Below are positions 1 through 13,393 of a stretch of 64,000 nt of DNA, in pieces. The DNA is taken from contig CM051514.1 of assembly GCA_028015205.1 (NCBI GenBank), positions 46,268,150 to 46,332,149 on the forward strand. Reading direction: 5' to 3'. Every line of letters begins with the position of its first letter. Position 1 is the stretch's first letter. Position numbers and translations under genes: made by a program. The notes under the pieces were generated by a model, which was not told the origin of the DNA, made no database searches, and saw only the letters and a list, made by a program, of their open reading frames with translations. Origin of the DNA: Mytilisepta virgata (Eukaryota; Mollusca; Bivalvia; Mytilida; Mytilidae).

Positions 1-631
1 AGATTCGGCATATCAAAGAACCCCAATAGTTAAATTTTCAATGAAATCAAACAAAGTTTAATTTTGGACCCTTTTGGCCCCTAATTCCTAAACTGTTGGG
101 ACCAAAACTCCAAAAATCAATCCCAACCTTCCTTTTGTGGTCATAAACCTTGTGTTTAAATTTCATAGATTTCTATTTACTTATACTAAAGTTATTGTGC
201 AAAAACCAAGAAAAATGCTTATTTTGGCCCTTTTTTAGCCCCTAATTCCTAAACTGTTGGGACCAAAACTCCCAAAAACAATCCCAACCTTCCTTTTGTG
301 GTCATAAACCTTGTGTTAAAATTTCATAGATTTCTATTTACTTATACTAGAGTTATTGTGCGAAAACCAAGAAAAATGCTTATTGGGCCCTTTTTTGGCC
401 CCTGATTCTTAAACTGTTGGGACCAAAACTCCCAAAATCAATCCCAACCTTCCTTTTAAGGTCATAAACCTTGTGTTTAAATTTCATAGATTTCTATTAA
501 CTTATACTAAAGTTATAGTGCGAAAACCAAATGTCTTCGGACGACGACGCTGACGACGGACGACGACAACGACGACGACGACGACGCCAACGTCATACCA
601 ATATACGACCGCAAAAATTTTGCGGTCGTAT
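1..631 (+). mobile_element. Pearl-like element, 3' part (ATACGACCGC family)
   Basis: Three tandem units of about 161 bp (beginning near 80, 240 and 401) are followed by a GACGAC microsatellite (538-590). The element ends in a perfect hairpin at 603-631, with arms ATACGACCGCAAAA and TTTTGCGGTCGTAT around one central base. The 5' part lies outside the window. It matches 45352-45970 almost base for base, with about six substitutions visible and a 12-bp difference in the microsatellite. This tandem core, microsatellite and terminal hairpin match the published description of bivalve pearl elements; family placement is from memory. Confidence 0.7.
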
Positions 632-1370
632 AAAAAGTGGTCTTTATATACCGGTTCATTTATATAGAATGCACTACAAAGGTAATTTGAAATGATAGTC
701 TTTTAGAACAGGTTATTGCTTAATACAGGTGGTCACTAAAGCAGGTTTGACTGTACACCTATGTAAGTTAAAGACAGCCCCTACCCGACGACTGAATGTG
801 TAATATAAAAGAAGGGGTAATGTGGATAAATTATATAGGTTCAACACTGTTCTAAAAGTCACATATGATTATTTCATATAAATTATTGCACTTACATTGT
901 ACAGCATAACTGGCTAATACTACAGCTGTATTTTGTGGACACATTAATCTACCCTCTAGTATATCTCTCTTTACTTGTAAGAAGAAATGGTACCTAAAAA
1001 TAGATATAATGCAATGTTTTAAGTATAAACACTTCCAACAAAGACATGAATTACAAAAATATTAGCTTTGAAAGAAATATCCACTTCACTAGGGATCAAT
1101 GTTGAATATTTTCACATTTTATGTGGATAACTGCTGACAATGGAGTACTTCTTGCTAAGTACCAGTTCTTGCCATAATATGTCAAAATACAAAATGTAAA
1201 GAATTCCTTCTAAAATATTATCATTTATATGACATCTTTGTTCTGTGCATCAGGTGGGGTGGCAAGATAGTTTCCCAGTACCATATAAAATTCTGGGATG
1301 AACATTAGTTGCTTGGTAACAATACCATTTACATGTTAATTGTTTTTTTTCTAAAGTAAATTATACAAAC
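632..1370. other. Sequence left of exon 5, no gene seen
   Basis: AT-rich sequence expected to be intron 5 of the PTPN4-like gene. I looked for the next FERM exon (family motif of the YxxFLQIK type) on the minus strand and did not find it. Confidence 0.45.
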
Positions 1371-4300
1371 CTTGTATATTCCTCAGCAAGTTTGCTGGGA
1401 TCCGAAACATAGAACTTCACACGAAAGAAAAATTCAAAAGGTGGTCCTAAAAAAAAATAACATACAACAGTTTATATATCTGACTTGTAACAGAATTTCT
1501 AAGAAGACCACAACAAATTTCCACATTTTTGTATTGGTCCGATACAAATTCTGTAAAAATTTCTGGTTTATTGATATATTTTTTAATTCTTAAGTAATCT
1601 ATATGCTTTGTCTTATCTACTTTTGGTTTCCTTTCTGATGCTATATTTGGTTCAGTTTTTCAGATGTCTGGATTTGAGTATTATTGAGAAATATTTACAG
1701 TAATGCTAGTGGCACTTGTGGACTTTAAATTCTAGGGATGATTCCACATGTTTTAAAATGGGTCCCCAAACTATCAAATTGGGAATTTTCCAGAAAATTG
1801 GGAAAAATTGTGAACCGATAACAGCAAGATAAGAAATTTTTTAAACTGCAAAAGGCTCTCATAATTGTGAATGTCGGCTAACTACTATGAAATTAATAAT
1901 TAGAACGGGAAATTCTGCAGAACACTGTAATACACGATCCATTTACACTTTGACAGCGACAAGAAGTATTTACAAGTAAAAAGTTTCCTGTGGGAATTTG
2001 ATAAAGTCCTTACCTTTTGTTTACTGTTCAATATCTTTGCGTTATTAATTGCAGCTCAAACGGATTAAACTCCTTAAACTACATTGATCAAATGGACACC
2101 TCATAACACGATTTAAGTGATCAAGAATTTGCGCTTCTGATTACAAGTCAATTTTGGACCGCTAAGAATTTCCAGAAATACCAATAATTTTTTTATGGGA
2201 ATTATAATTTTGCCACAATTTTTTTAGAGGCACCAGCAACTTTTGGGGCCGCCAGGCGGCCCTACAGGAATAGTAGAATCATCCATGAATTCCCAATGCA
2301 TATGTCTCATTCTTCGAATAGATACTATATCAGCAGTTTTCAATGTTTGTGTTGATTTCATTTCATATACATGTAATTTTTTAATTTTGCTAAAAAGATT
2401 GTTTCAACTCCCTAAAGCAAAGTCAACTCTACTTGGATTTTGGCCATCCTGATTAGGCTTGTTTGAATTTATAACTGGTCACAATGTTCTTACCTAGTAA
2501 TTTTAGCCTTCAAAAGTTGTTCACAATTGTACCAGATGAATACAGAATATAACAAATTAGATATATAAGTATGTATCTGCTGCATCAGTGAACGGATGAA
2601 TAGATTTTTTTATTGTTGAATGTCTGGTGGCAATTATTATATGTATATCAGTACAAGAATATGTTGTAGCAATTCTAGTTAATGCTACGTGCACCACTGG
2701 GTGGAAACATCGATTGTAAACATTAGATTTGGTACCCAAATCCTATAGATAGGTGATAAATATTTATTTAAGCCAGTTTTTAAATAACTTCCGGAAAAAC
2801 AGCTCCGCCTGGTGTTAGGTGGAATGGCTACATGTTGATGTGATATGAATATGAACAATGTTTATACTAGACTGACACGCTGAGCCAGATTTTAATTTTA
2901 ATGTGTTAGCTAACAGTAGAAGTAACAGCCTGAAGATAGACATGTCTCCCCACCCGAATACATTATTCTGAATCCGAGTGGGCCAGTCTTTGCTCTTGCT
3001 CAGTCTTTATTACCGGGTGCTTGACGCAGAAGCAGCAGATGCCAATTTTAAAGTCTTGGATCAAAACTTAACTAGCCGCACTTGAGGCAAACATGCTTCC
3101 GTGAGACCACCAAGGGCGTCTCTGCTGCGTTAATTCTGACTTATAATATATTCAGCAACATCAGATAATCATACCTCTACATTGTTTCTTTATTGTCTTG
3201 AGAGGATCTAACCATCTCTACAAAATAAACAATAATTAGACATCAATCGGTTGTCATCATAAGTCACAATCCCTGAAAATCAAACTGCATGAGTTTCAGT
3301 GATTAATACATAATTTCCTTAACACTATCACTATTTTAATATGGTAATGTTCAGTTTGTCTGAGTAAAAGCTATACCCAAACAACCAGGATGTCCAGAGC
3401 ATATAAATATTTCTGACTTTATAGTATAAATGTATTCCAACAATTTAACAAAATCTTTATATGACAACAACCTTCTTAAAACATGGACATCAAAAGCTGG
3501 TTAGTATTAAAGACCGTTTTTGTAGATGTCTTGGCAAATCTTGGTCAGTACCCAGTGGGCTAACAATCAATGTCTGAAAGAACAACCTCATGATTTTACG
3601 CTAAAATCAAAAATTCAAATACATGTATATTTGACGTTTTGACATGTATAACAAATCTGAGCAGAAGAATCCCACTGAGGACCTCAATTCACTTCCTAGA
3701 TTACATAAACTAATAATTATCCAACTATCACTTTAAAAAATCCTAAATGGAATTCTATATTCAAATATCAAGAGATACCTACTTGATATTAATGTTTAAA
3801 ATAGAACAGACAAAATAAAAGCTTAATAGTGTTATCAAAAATATCAATTAAAATTCAGGATGTATATATACAAATTAAATCTATACATGTAGAAATTAGA
3901 TGATTTTAGTGTGATAATTTTGTAGTTGTTAAATTCACAGAAATAAACCATTCAAATAGTGGTATTAAAAAAACTTCAGTGATTAAATTGATGACACAGA
4001 TAATCCCTATACAAACTACTGGGCTGCATTTTTAAACCTCCTAAATGTGATGTACACAACAGAAGTTCATATCAAAAACTAAGTCATTATTGCAGGGATT
4101 TTTTTGGTATTTCTGAACCTAAAATACTACACAATATTTTCGTTAATCATTCACATATATCACTGAAAAATTGTAATGATTGATTGATTAAATGATTGTT
4201 GTTGAACCACCAATTGAAATACTGTGGATTCATTATTATTCGTTGTATACCAATTTTCGTGGTTTTCGTGGGTTGCAGTAAACCACGAATTTAAACATCC

Positions 4301-7300
4301 AACGAAAAATAATATTTTTTCTTCAGCTTAAATGCACTGAAGGTTTTGATGTACCTATCCGAGACAACATTGAGCAATTGCATTTTTGCATTTTTACGTT
4401 TTTACAGCATGTACTTGGATACTGACATATGATGAGTCAGCTATATCCATAGATGATATAATGGTTCATGTAATTTTGTCTTCGATAACATATAAACGTT
4501 CAACTAATTTTCTTTAAAAATTTCTTGACTGTGTAATAATTACATGCATATTTAGGATGAAAACATGATCATGATGTTATACCACAATTTTATCTCAAGT
4601 TTATGTACCTCTGCCAAGTCAGGAACCTTTGTTAGAGGTTGTAGTTTCTTTTTTTTGTTTGATGTATTTTCAGTTGCATTTTTACTTTGTACGTTTAGCA
4701 GCTTTTATCAAAACTTTTTTATTTGGGACTACTTACAGGTTGTCATTCGTAGCAGACTGGTATTCCATGTTGAAGGTATGACAAAGGTAGTACTTTTTTA
4801 ATTCCATTTCATAATTTTGATTATATGACATTAGAACATATCCTTTCATTTCTTTAATGAAAATGAAAAGATTTGGGTATGTGTCAATCGGACAACATCC
4901 TTACAGAATGAACCCAAACTTACAATATACCGATAGATGTCTTCATTGAGTATATGACAACCAATACATGGTATACAATAGCAAGGGATCAGAGATTAGA
5001 TATTAGGGATTTAAAGATATTTATTATATCAGTGTAATTAAATTCAGTTCTCTATTGGTCAATCAATGATCACATGATTCCCTATTTTTCCTTGGATTGA
5101 ATTGAGATTTTGCTTTTTGAAGTCCATAAATTCTCGTACTGCACTCATGTTCATCTTATTGCACTCGAGTGCATTGGTTTTACGAATGAAATCAAAGCAA
5201 CCAATCAAATTTAAGGTTAGATTCTGTATGAACCAATCAGATATCAACCAGCATAATGTACGAATGCAATGTGTTTTTTTGATTGAACATCAATGGTGAA
5301 AAGAAATATTATAATCAAACCATGATTCAGTACTTTTTTGGTATGAAGAGAACTCCAAACATGATGATAAGTTATATTATAAAACAATCACTGCACTTTA
5401 ACTCGATCAATATGAGGTATTATTGAGCTCCAACAGCAATATTGAACTCGGCTTTGCCTCTTTCAATATTTCTATCACCAGCTCTAAAAAAACCTCATAT
5501 TGAACTTGACAAAATGTGATAATTGTATATTAATATCTTTTATTTTAGATCTGGCATCATTTAAATGTATGTTGTTTTTTTCAATGAAGTCTGTGATTTT
5601 AATATTTTGGGGGTGGGATTTCAAAAATTATAAACAATTCCAGGATATCTGGTTATAATTTATATCATAATCGAATAAGGTAGGAAATAGTACATTATTT
5701 AACTTATTTTTTGAACATCTACAATGTAACCACTGTCTAAAAACTCCATAAACAAAGCACAGTCATCTGTAACATAAACCTACTTGTAAACAATTAAATA
5801 ATTCTATATAAGGAAATTGTTTACAGTAAAATTGGGAAAAACCACTACATAAAAAAAAACAGGATTGAACAACTGCACTTCAGTCATGAGGCACAACAGG
5901 TTTTCACTTATTATTTCAGAATTTACGTAGATCTAAATGACTTTTCTCTGCCATTTCTGACTTGCCTGTACATAAAACAGTTATTAGATGGAACTGAATA
6001 GTTCTAATATCATTTCAAATCATATTTTTCCTAAACTTCTCCTACTGCAGATTTTGGCCTGATCACGCTTATCGGTCAACTTTAGAAATTGTATAATATC
6101 TTTTTTTTAATACATTTATTAATGCAAACAAACATTTTGTAAGATAATTTAATGTTTTACCATACTTTTACATAAATATAACTAGCAAAAATCAAGATAA
6201 AACATTAGATTATTGCAATCTTCATCCTTTATGACAATCTTTTGCAATAACAAAAAAAAATCACATTAATTTCTGACTTTACAGTAATTCTTTTATTCAC
6301 AAACTCCTGACATTATCTGAGGTGAAAATATTTATCAAAAATTCTATTCTGTTGTTGAAAAGTCATTCTTCCATTCTAATTTTATGAGTTTTTTCATCAT
6401 GTTCATTTATGCTACACAAGTTTCTCTGTCTGAACAAGCCATTAAAAACTCTGAAACCTATTTCTTCAGTTTCCTTTTTTAAGAAAAAAATATTACTGAT
6501 ATCATCTTTAATATGTCTGTTTTGTATTTCTCCACCAACACCCTTGAGCAATCTTCCCAGTACAAACCATTAAAATATTAAGCCTTTTATCATTAATCAA
6601 TTCCAAAAACATAAAATATTTGATGGAGAAAAAAAGATAGCATTAACAATTGGCTTCAGACCTTACAAATCGTCATGGATATGATATATTGTCAGTACAA
6701 GAACAAGTAAGATGTATCAAAGCAACAAAAATCAATATGTCGTAGCAAATCAATTCCTCTGTGTGGTTTTATGTGCTCGTTATTCTCAAAACATTTAACA
6801 CTCACATCACAGATCTAGACAGAGCTTATTCTAAAAAATTCTACGATTTATTGTCAAATACAATTATACCAAATAAAGGTCTAATGAGTTAACATGGTCA
6901 AAAATTATATAAAGAGTTCAAACGACATTTTCAAGCATATTTTAGAGACAGAATTTTATAATTACTTTAATTGTGTGTTGTTGTTGTTGTTTTTGTTAAT
7001 ATTTCTATTTTGGAGGAAAACATTAGCTTTATTGACCTGTTTATTCTTTGAGTTTTGTCTGGATCCAGAGAATGGACTTGAACGTTCAAAATTCAGTTCA
7101 TTGATATTCTTTTTCATCAAGGTTATAATTCCACAGCTTTACTGCAAATTACCTTACAAATCTTCAAACATTTCAAAACTGTTAGACAACTAGAGCTACT
7201 TTAGCAAGCTTACAAAGTATACCCCTCTCCCCCCATTTTAAAATACTGGTTTGGAATCATACTGCTTCATACATACATACATATATATCTTTATATTGTG

Positions 7301-10300
7301 CACTACCTTTGATTTTAGAGTTGCACCTAAAACAATCTTGGACAGACAGACAGACAGGGTGATTCATATGTATATACTCCAAAACTTTGTAAAACGATGT
7401 GAGCTAGGCATTACTTTCTATGACTTTTATTTGGATATGGGGTTTGTAAAGTTAAACTATGTTTTTGGCCTTGCCTTTAGATAGAAATGAAACCGTATTT
7501 GTACAGCACCCTCTGCTGGTAATCAACAATATCAGCAAGTCCCATTTTATTCCTTCAAGGCATTAAAAGATTGTAAGCTTGACATGACCTGCACAGACAG
7601 AGAGATTCCTATTTTTATGGTTATAATTACTTCATGCACTGGAACATTACAATTTTCATTACATAGGTTAACAATTTACGTAAATCTGTTGACAGTGTAA
7701 AATAACAATCCAAAGATACTAATATTAGATATAGTAAATTTATACTATGCTGTACACGACGCATTTCATGGAGTTACCTCTCATCAGCAGCATTAAAACC
7801 GAAACATTTGGAAGACCAAAAACCAAACTTATATTAAACAAGAAGTACTCAACCAAAAATACCGAAATAGGAAGCCAAATTTCAGCTAAGGAGATCTCCT
7901 GTCCAAAGAGGACTCTTACCACTCAATACTAGGAAGTGATCTGCACAGTACAGTGAAATTTTAGAACTGACATGTTCCTATCTGAAAATTAAACTTACCA
8001 TTGCATAAGGAGTTATCTGCATATGACCATGAGGTAAAACCTCATTTGCAGGAGTTATATCTATGAACTGTAATCCAAAATAGTCCTTCTCTACTAACTC
8101 CAAATGTTCGAACACTTTATCTAATAAATGCTGTGCTTTAGCTCGTTTCTGAAATTATCACAATCATTTATTTTATACATGTAACTATTTACAAATAAAA
8201 AACGAGACAAAAACAGAACAAAAGTCCCATATACATGTTTGTGTACATTTGTACTTCGGCAACCAATTTCCTTATAAAAACCTCGAGAAATTTATTACAA
8301 TTCTGTATAATTCAAATAACAATTAGGTATATCCCACATTTGTTTGTGGTGATGTTGGTTGTATTTTAATTATGTATCAGTGAACTGCAAAAACAAAATA
8401 AATGAAAAATCTGCTCCAGTGAAATGATTGAGGCATTTCACCAGTGGAAAATAAAATAATTAATTACAACTATTGGAAAGAAAAGGTAGAGTAAAACTTT
8501 TTACTTTCATTTTAAAGAAATATTTGTGATATTCCAGATACACAATAATAATTTTTTTATTATTTATTTATTTTTCCCTAGTGCAAAAAGGACATATACA
8601 TGTACTTTAATGATACGTCTGCTGTCCAAAGTACAAATATTTGAACCCATCTTGTCCTAAAAATCATCCTTATTTTGCGATCTGTTTCCTTAACACTAGC
8701 AGACTATCCTGAACTGTGGATTTGTTATTGTTTTCTATAAGTGGGTCAGTGTGTACGGTTACGTATTTCCTATTCCAACCCAAATTCTGTATTGTATTCT
8801 GGAGTGACAGGAAATTTTGTAATTTTTCACATATTGATTGTATGTATAACAGAACCTCATTTGCTACAAGTGCAACTCAAATTACTTGATAACTTTTTCT
8901 GTCGATCCTTTATAGGTTCATCTGACCAAAATTCCACTGTATACTGTTTATCGACATTTTAATTAAAAATGTAAAATTCTGCATTAAAGGTCTTTGAAAG
9001 CAACATGTTTCACTTGCAACAATTATTTTTATTTTAGATATTTGGTAAAATGCAGCAAAAAACTATTTTTTTTAACTTACAGTTAGTAATACTTTTTCGC
9101 ATCAGTTATAATAATTTGTTACCAGTGTACCTACAAGGTTCATGGATTTAAGTAGCCCAATCTTTATGTCAAGTATTCATTTCATACTTACGTCAACTTC
9201 AAAAACTTCCTGGCTGTCATCCAAGAAATGGACAACACACGTTACAGTCTTTGGCCGGGTGTCCTGTACATGAGCGGCCATTTCGGATGCCCGTACATTG
9301 TATGTGCCGCCGGACACTAGCCGCATGGACATAGCGTGCAGCTCTGAAAATAAAAGTAATATAATTAAATTATCTATTACTGTGTTAAAATCCTAAGAAT
9401 CTTGTTGAAATAAATAAATAAGATGTCAAGTTTATAGCATTTAAGGTTTTCTGTCATCAAAGTCTGTGCTGCCTGCTCACCCATAACACATTGTCAAACT
9501 AAATGTATGTAAACATAACAGACATTTAAGAAGAAATTCCTAGTGGTGAACTAGACAGAAGCATGCACCACTGTTTACATTCTAAGTTAACAATTCATAA
9601 TTTTGTGAATATTGACAAAAATTAAAACCTTTGTAATAGAAACATCTTCAATATGTGTGCAATCATACAGAAAAACAACAATATTTTAGTTTGAAAACTA
9701 AAAGTATTACTCATCTGGACAAGCCAAGGTACCCCCCAATACAAATATGAATAAGTGCAACAATCCAAATAGTTTGGTGAAATACATGTATTCGTCATGG
9801 AAGCATATAAAAAAACTTTGAACCTTCTTTGGAGCCATTATTATTCATTTCATGATTGAGCCTTTACTCAGCTTTATTTTTATCTTTCAATTTGGGAACA
9901 ACACTTAATACACTGACACATGATCTTCACTTCACTAATACAACCAGCATAAGTTAATTATAATTGTTCATATTTGTAGTAAAAGTGCAGAGACTTGTTT
10001 AGAAGTCAGGAAAGGGGGATAATTTGGTTTTGAAAGACTTTTTTTTATCTTTCTAAAAGATTTCTTTATTTACATGTACACTGTATGTCAATTTAAATAT
10101 TTCGACCTAAAGATGCATTCATTATCTGATCATTTGCAAATTATAATTTGTTCAATAAATGCACTTTTCATAAAAACACCATTCAATTAATTATTGCATC
10201 AAGGAAAAAAAATCACTTTCATGTAGACATGTACATTTAATTATAAACTCCTCCAGATTTATCTATAACAACAAATGACGATCGAAGATGGGTTTGCTTC

Positions 10301-13300
10301 CAGATGTTGAACATGTGTTGTGTAATTTATAAACACTAATTAGCAATAGTGTTCCTAAGTTTACTTAAGGAATATAAAACAACTGGAAATGATCATTTAA
10401 TTAACACATCAGCCAAAATACAGACACCCTCATATAACCTTCCTAAGGCCAACTTAAGTCTTACTTCAATTCAGAAGACTTTATACATTACATTCTTAAA
10501 AGATCTATACACGTGCTGATAATGATAAATTAACACCGTTCTACCAAAGTACCTAACTACAAAGAAAACTCCTTTGTCTTATCAACCTCTGAAATGACTC
10601 CAGTATAAACTAAAGCCAAATAAAGTTATTTCTATATTCTAATAAATAGCAAAAAAACTCACTCATTTAGATTTAATTATTTACCAAGATCCTTAAAAAA
10701 GGAATTAGTTAATAGTGAAAAGCCTCATTAGCAGCTTTTTGCTAATGTTTTTATTGGTGGTGCAAGATCTGGTCCCCAGGATATCATTCTGATAGAGGAC
10801 CAGTTACATGTAAGAACTATTCAACCAAAGTTTGGCTGCAAAGATATCAGTATTTAGTACATATCTTGACTTACCCATTGCTGAAAATTTTATCATACAA
10901 AGAAGAAATTCTGATCCTTGGATTATTTCCCCTACTTCCCTTTGCATCATTACATGAAAACGGAGCAATTTTCTTGATTTTTACCTTTTGAAAATATATT
11001 TTTAACATAACATCTTTATTCAATGTTAAAATTATTCCTACAAAAGAGATTTTAATTGCTGGAAAACAACATAACACCTCCCCTGACTTCCAGTTGATTT
11101 CCATTGAATATGCAAATGACAATTAAAAAAAAATTGGTTGGTTTACACCAAAAATTTTTATATTTATACCCTACCTTCATTTTCAACATCAACAGAATAC
11201 AAATATTCCGTTGGTCCAAAATTAACATTGCTTTCCCCTTCAGCCAACATTTTATGTATCTCTTAAATGCACTCTTTATTTTCCAACAATGTATCGTTTA
11301 ACTTCATCCCCGATTACATGTAAATTTACACATTTGCAGACACATAACATTTCTGCAGTATCCTCACAATATCATCTCCATTTAATCAATACCACAACGT
11401 AATAACAGGGTCATTTGCTTTAAGTCAAAATATATCCAAGAAATGACCGACATAAAAATCGGAAAATCTATTTATAAAGTGTCTCCATTTATCTTGTGCA
11501 CATCAGAATCAAATCAATTACTTGCTCCAATGCATGCCTTTATCATAAGCAATTCTAAATCCCAATATTTTCAAATAGAATGCAATTAATTTCATTTTTT
11601 ACAAATTCCATTTAGTTCAGATTATTGCCAAAAGCTAAAGAAACCAGAACTATTTAAGATTAGCACAGAATCTATAATTGGAGCCGCATCAGCAGCTAAA
11701 TTTCACCATTCTCCCCTCTCCTACAATAATGTACTACTCTGTAACAGTGACTGGAAGATTCTATTATTGATGTATGGGGGAGGAATTATAAGGACAAAAT
11801 ATCAATAATTTTTGCCTTATAATTAGAGAGTCACACACAAGGATCTGATTAGAAGTGATTCATTTAATCTGATTTCATAACTAATATTTTTTTATAAATC
11901 CTAATACACTTTATGTGCATGAACATAATTAATTTAGCTGAATGTCACATTTAGGATATATGTGAATGAAAAAAATGTCCAAAAAAACAAAAACAGTTGA
12001 GTTACTGATCAAATTGGCACAAAATTCCCCTTAGGCTAAAACAGAATATCTGTGTTCAAGGTTACATTGTGACAAAAATAGGGTAGGTAGACAAAATCAT
12101 TTTATTTTGAAAAATTATTTTACATAGACCCCTATGAAAGAAAAAATGGTCAACAGATGTTTTATCGGGGAGATAATTATATCAGTGACATTTTTGTCCT
12201 TAAATGGGTCAGGATATGCACAAAAAAATATGGTAGTTAGGGTAACCTTAAACACATATTATTTTTTTTTTGGCCTTACCCCTCCCAATTTCCCCCTCTG
12301 CTCCCAGATAAAAGCAGTAATTATTACAACACTATACATCAAACTCTCAATGTTGGATTAATTTAATAGAAAAGGATAGACATCTTAAGATCCCTAGAGA
12401 TCAAAGGTTCTGCAAGTTCTACAATGAGATAGATGATGAAAAACACTTCTTTCTCAAATGCCATAAACATAACTCCACTATGAAGAATTATTTTGACTTT
12501 ATTTAATACATTCCTGAGTGGGATGATACTGATATAAATGACATAACAAAACTTAAAATAATACTAAACCCCACATCTCACAGTCAAATTAAAACTACAG
12601 TTTCCTTTACTAGACAGTCATTAGAACTGAGGACGGGAGACCCAAAACTTTAATTTTGACTGATGTTTGATCATATTGATTAATTTGAAGTATGTTCGAT
12701 TTATTTGTTTTGTTTGTCACAAATCATATATTTGATTTCCACGACAATAAAGTATTTGAATTTGAATAAATTCTATGATAATACAATGTTTACTACAACT
12801 GTCAAATTTCGTCAACAATCAAAGTTTGCTATATTAATAAAAAATTGTTTTTGAATCTGAATTATCAAATTTAAACACAACTACCATATTAAATAATTTA
12901 TTTCGTTTTATCTGTAACAAAATCCAAAGAGTAATCATATGATAAAATGTTTATTGCTGCCTTGTTCCTGGAATGTGGACAGTCTCCCTTAATTCATCTA
13001 ACAAATGACAATAAAAATTAATGAAAATGGACTTTTTTTCAATTTTTTTTTCCTCTTCATAAAAGTTAATTTGAAAGACGACTTCACAATGTTAAATCAT
13101 AAATTTGAAATAAATAAGTCCCATGAGAAATTGTTGCATTGATGACAATAAAGCACAAACACTACTGCTTGTTCAAGATGCAGTGAACACTGTGAATATT
13201 GAAGTCTGACAACAAAAATAGATATGAAAGATTTTCTTCCATATTTTGATGGAATATTAAAAATTCATTCTTTATTGGTCAAAATAAAATAATTACCTGG

Positions 13301-13393
13301 AACTTCGATAGCCTTTCTCCATCGATCAATACGTGATCCTAATTCAGAAGAAAACTGTTCCCACATTTTCTTTAAATTACTTCTACTCTCCAT
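1371..13393 (-). CDS. PTPN4: PTPN3/PTPN4-type FERM-domain protein tyrosine phosphatase, 5' part (exons 1-5)
   Basis: Five exons join in frame on the minus strand: 13393-13297, 9343-9192, 8148-7999, 3217-3175 and 1446-1371. All have AG acceptors and GT donors, with end phases 1, 0, 0, 1, 2. Together they encode about 172 residues: a short N-terminal helix-like leader, then TYNVRASE, the FERM F1 lobe (VHFLDDSQEVFEVD, LLDKVFEHLELVEKDYFGL), RWLDPLKTIKKQ, and the start of F2 (FRVKFYVSDPSKLAEEYTR). The TYNVRASE leader directly before the FERM domain, and WLDP followed by FRVKFYVSDP, are as I recall in PTPN4/PTPN3 (Drosophila Ptpmeg). That family continues with the rest of FERM, a PDZ domain and a tyrosine phosphatase domain, and acts on membrane-associated substrates. 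Those parts would lie left of the window; I find no exon 6 below 1370. The start is the first ATG after an in-frame TGA. PTPN3 versus PTPN4 is not resolved, and invertebrates may have one ancestral gene. Confidence 0.86.
1447..3174 (-). other. Intron 4 of the PTPN4-like gene
   Basis: No further exon is seen here. It ends in TTTTTTTTTAG before exon 5 and begins with GTATGA after exon 4. The part from about 2580 to 3119 is an old SINE copy (separate entry). The rest is AT-rich and I see nothing else in it. Confidence 0.6.
2580..3119 (-). mobile_element. Old, interrupted tRNA-derived SINE copy
   Basis: Diverged minus-strand copy of the SINE at 33056-33416. It shares the segments around GACACGCTGAGCCAGATTTT, the CCCCAC(C/T)CG block and the head with CTTGAGGCAAACATGC. 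About 165 bp near 2663-2830 does not match, so the copy appears split by an insertion. Its head ends about 55 bp from the 43-bp exon 4 of the PTPN4-like gene. Confidence 0.6.
3218..7998 (-). other. Intron 3 of the PTPN4-like gene
   Basis: AT-rich intron. It holds a truncated copy of a TA-target transposon (4218-4540). At 5405-5510 there is a small foldback whose arms carry ATATGAGGT and ACCTCATAT. It also holds short tracts such as the GACA run near 7340. The 60-100 codon open frames here show no family motif or splice context. Confidence 0.55.
4218..4540 (+). mobile_element. Truncated copy of TA-target TIR transposon
   Basis: It begins with the same TACTGTGGATTCATT end as the complete element at 46448-47297 and follows it through the paired segments TTTTCGTGGTTTTCGTGGGT and CCACGAATTTAAA. 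The similarity fades near 4540 and no right-hand inverted end is seen, so this copy is truncated. Confidence 0.6.
8330..8535 (+). repeat. Dispersed repeat, copy 1 (pair with 17510-17710)
   Basis: Shares TTGTGGTGATGT, GGCATTTCACCAGTGGAAAA and TTTTTACTTTCATTTTAAAG with 17510-17710 in the same order. The copies are clearly diverged, so this is an old repeat. Family not recognised. Confidence 0.5.
9344..13296 (-). other. Intron 1 of the PTPN4-like gene
   Basis: A 3.95-kb AT-rich intron. The only recognisable insert is a 3' LINE fragment at 12372-12770 on the opposite strand. Intron 2 (8149-9191) is similar, and its 8330-8535 segment is an old repeat also found at 17510-17710. Confidence 0.55.
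12372..12770 (+). mobile_element. 3' end of a LINE ORF2 with AATAAAG/TTTGAA tail
   Basis: One frame reads KIPRDQRFCKFYNEIDDEKH and continues FFLKC. This is the Cys/His knuckle (C, H, C spacing) common after the reverse transcriptase of CR1/Jockey-type non-LTR retrotransposons. A stop follows, then KLKIILNPTSHSQIKTTVSF in the same frame, then AATAAAGTATTTGAATTTGAA, a typical short 3' LINE tail. The in-frame stop marks it as a dead 5'-truncated copy inside intron 1 of the PTPN4-like gene. Confidence 0.65.

Noticed and set aside
5059..5299. Overlapping 62- and 65-codon frames on both strands
   Set aside because: They are antisense reflections of one AT-rich segment, with no splice sites or motif.
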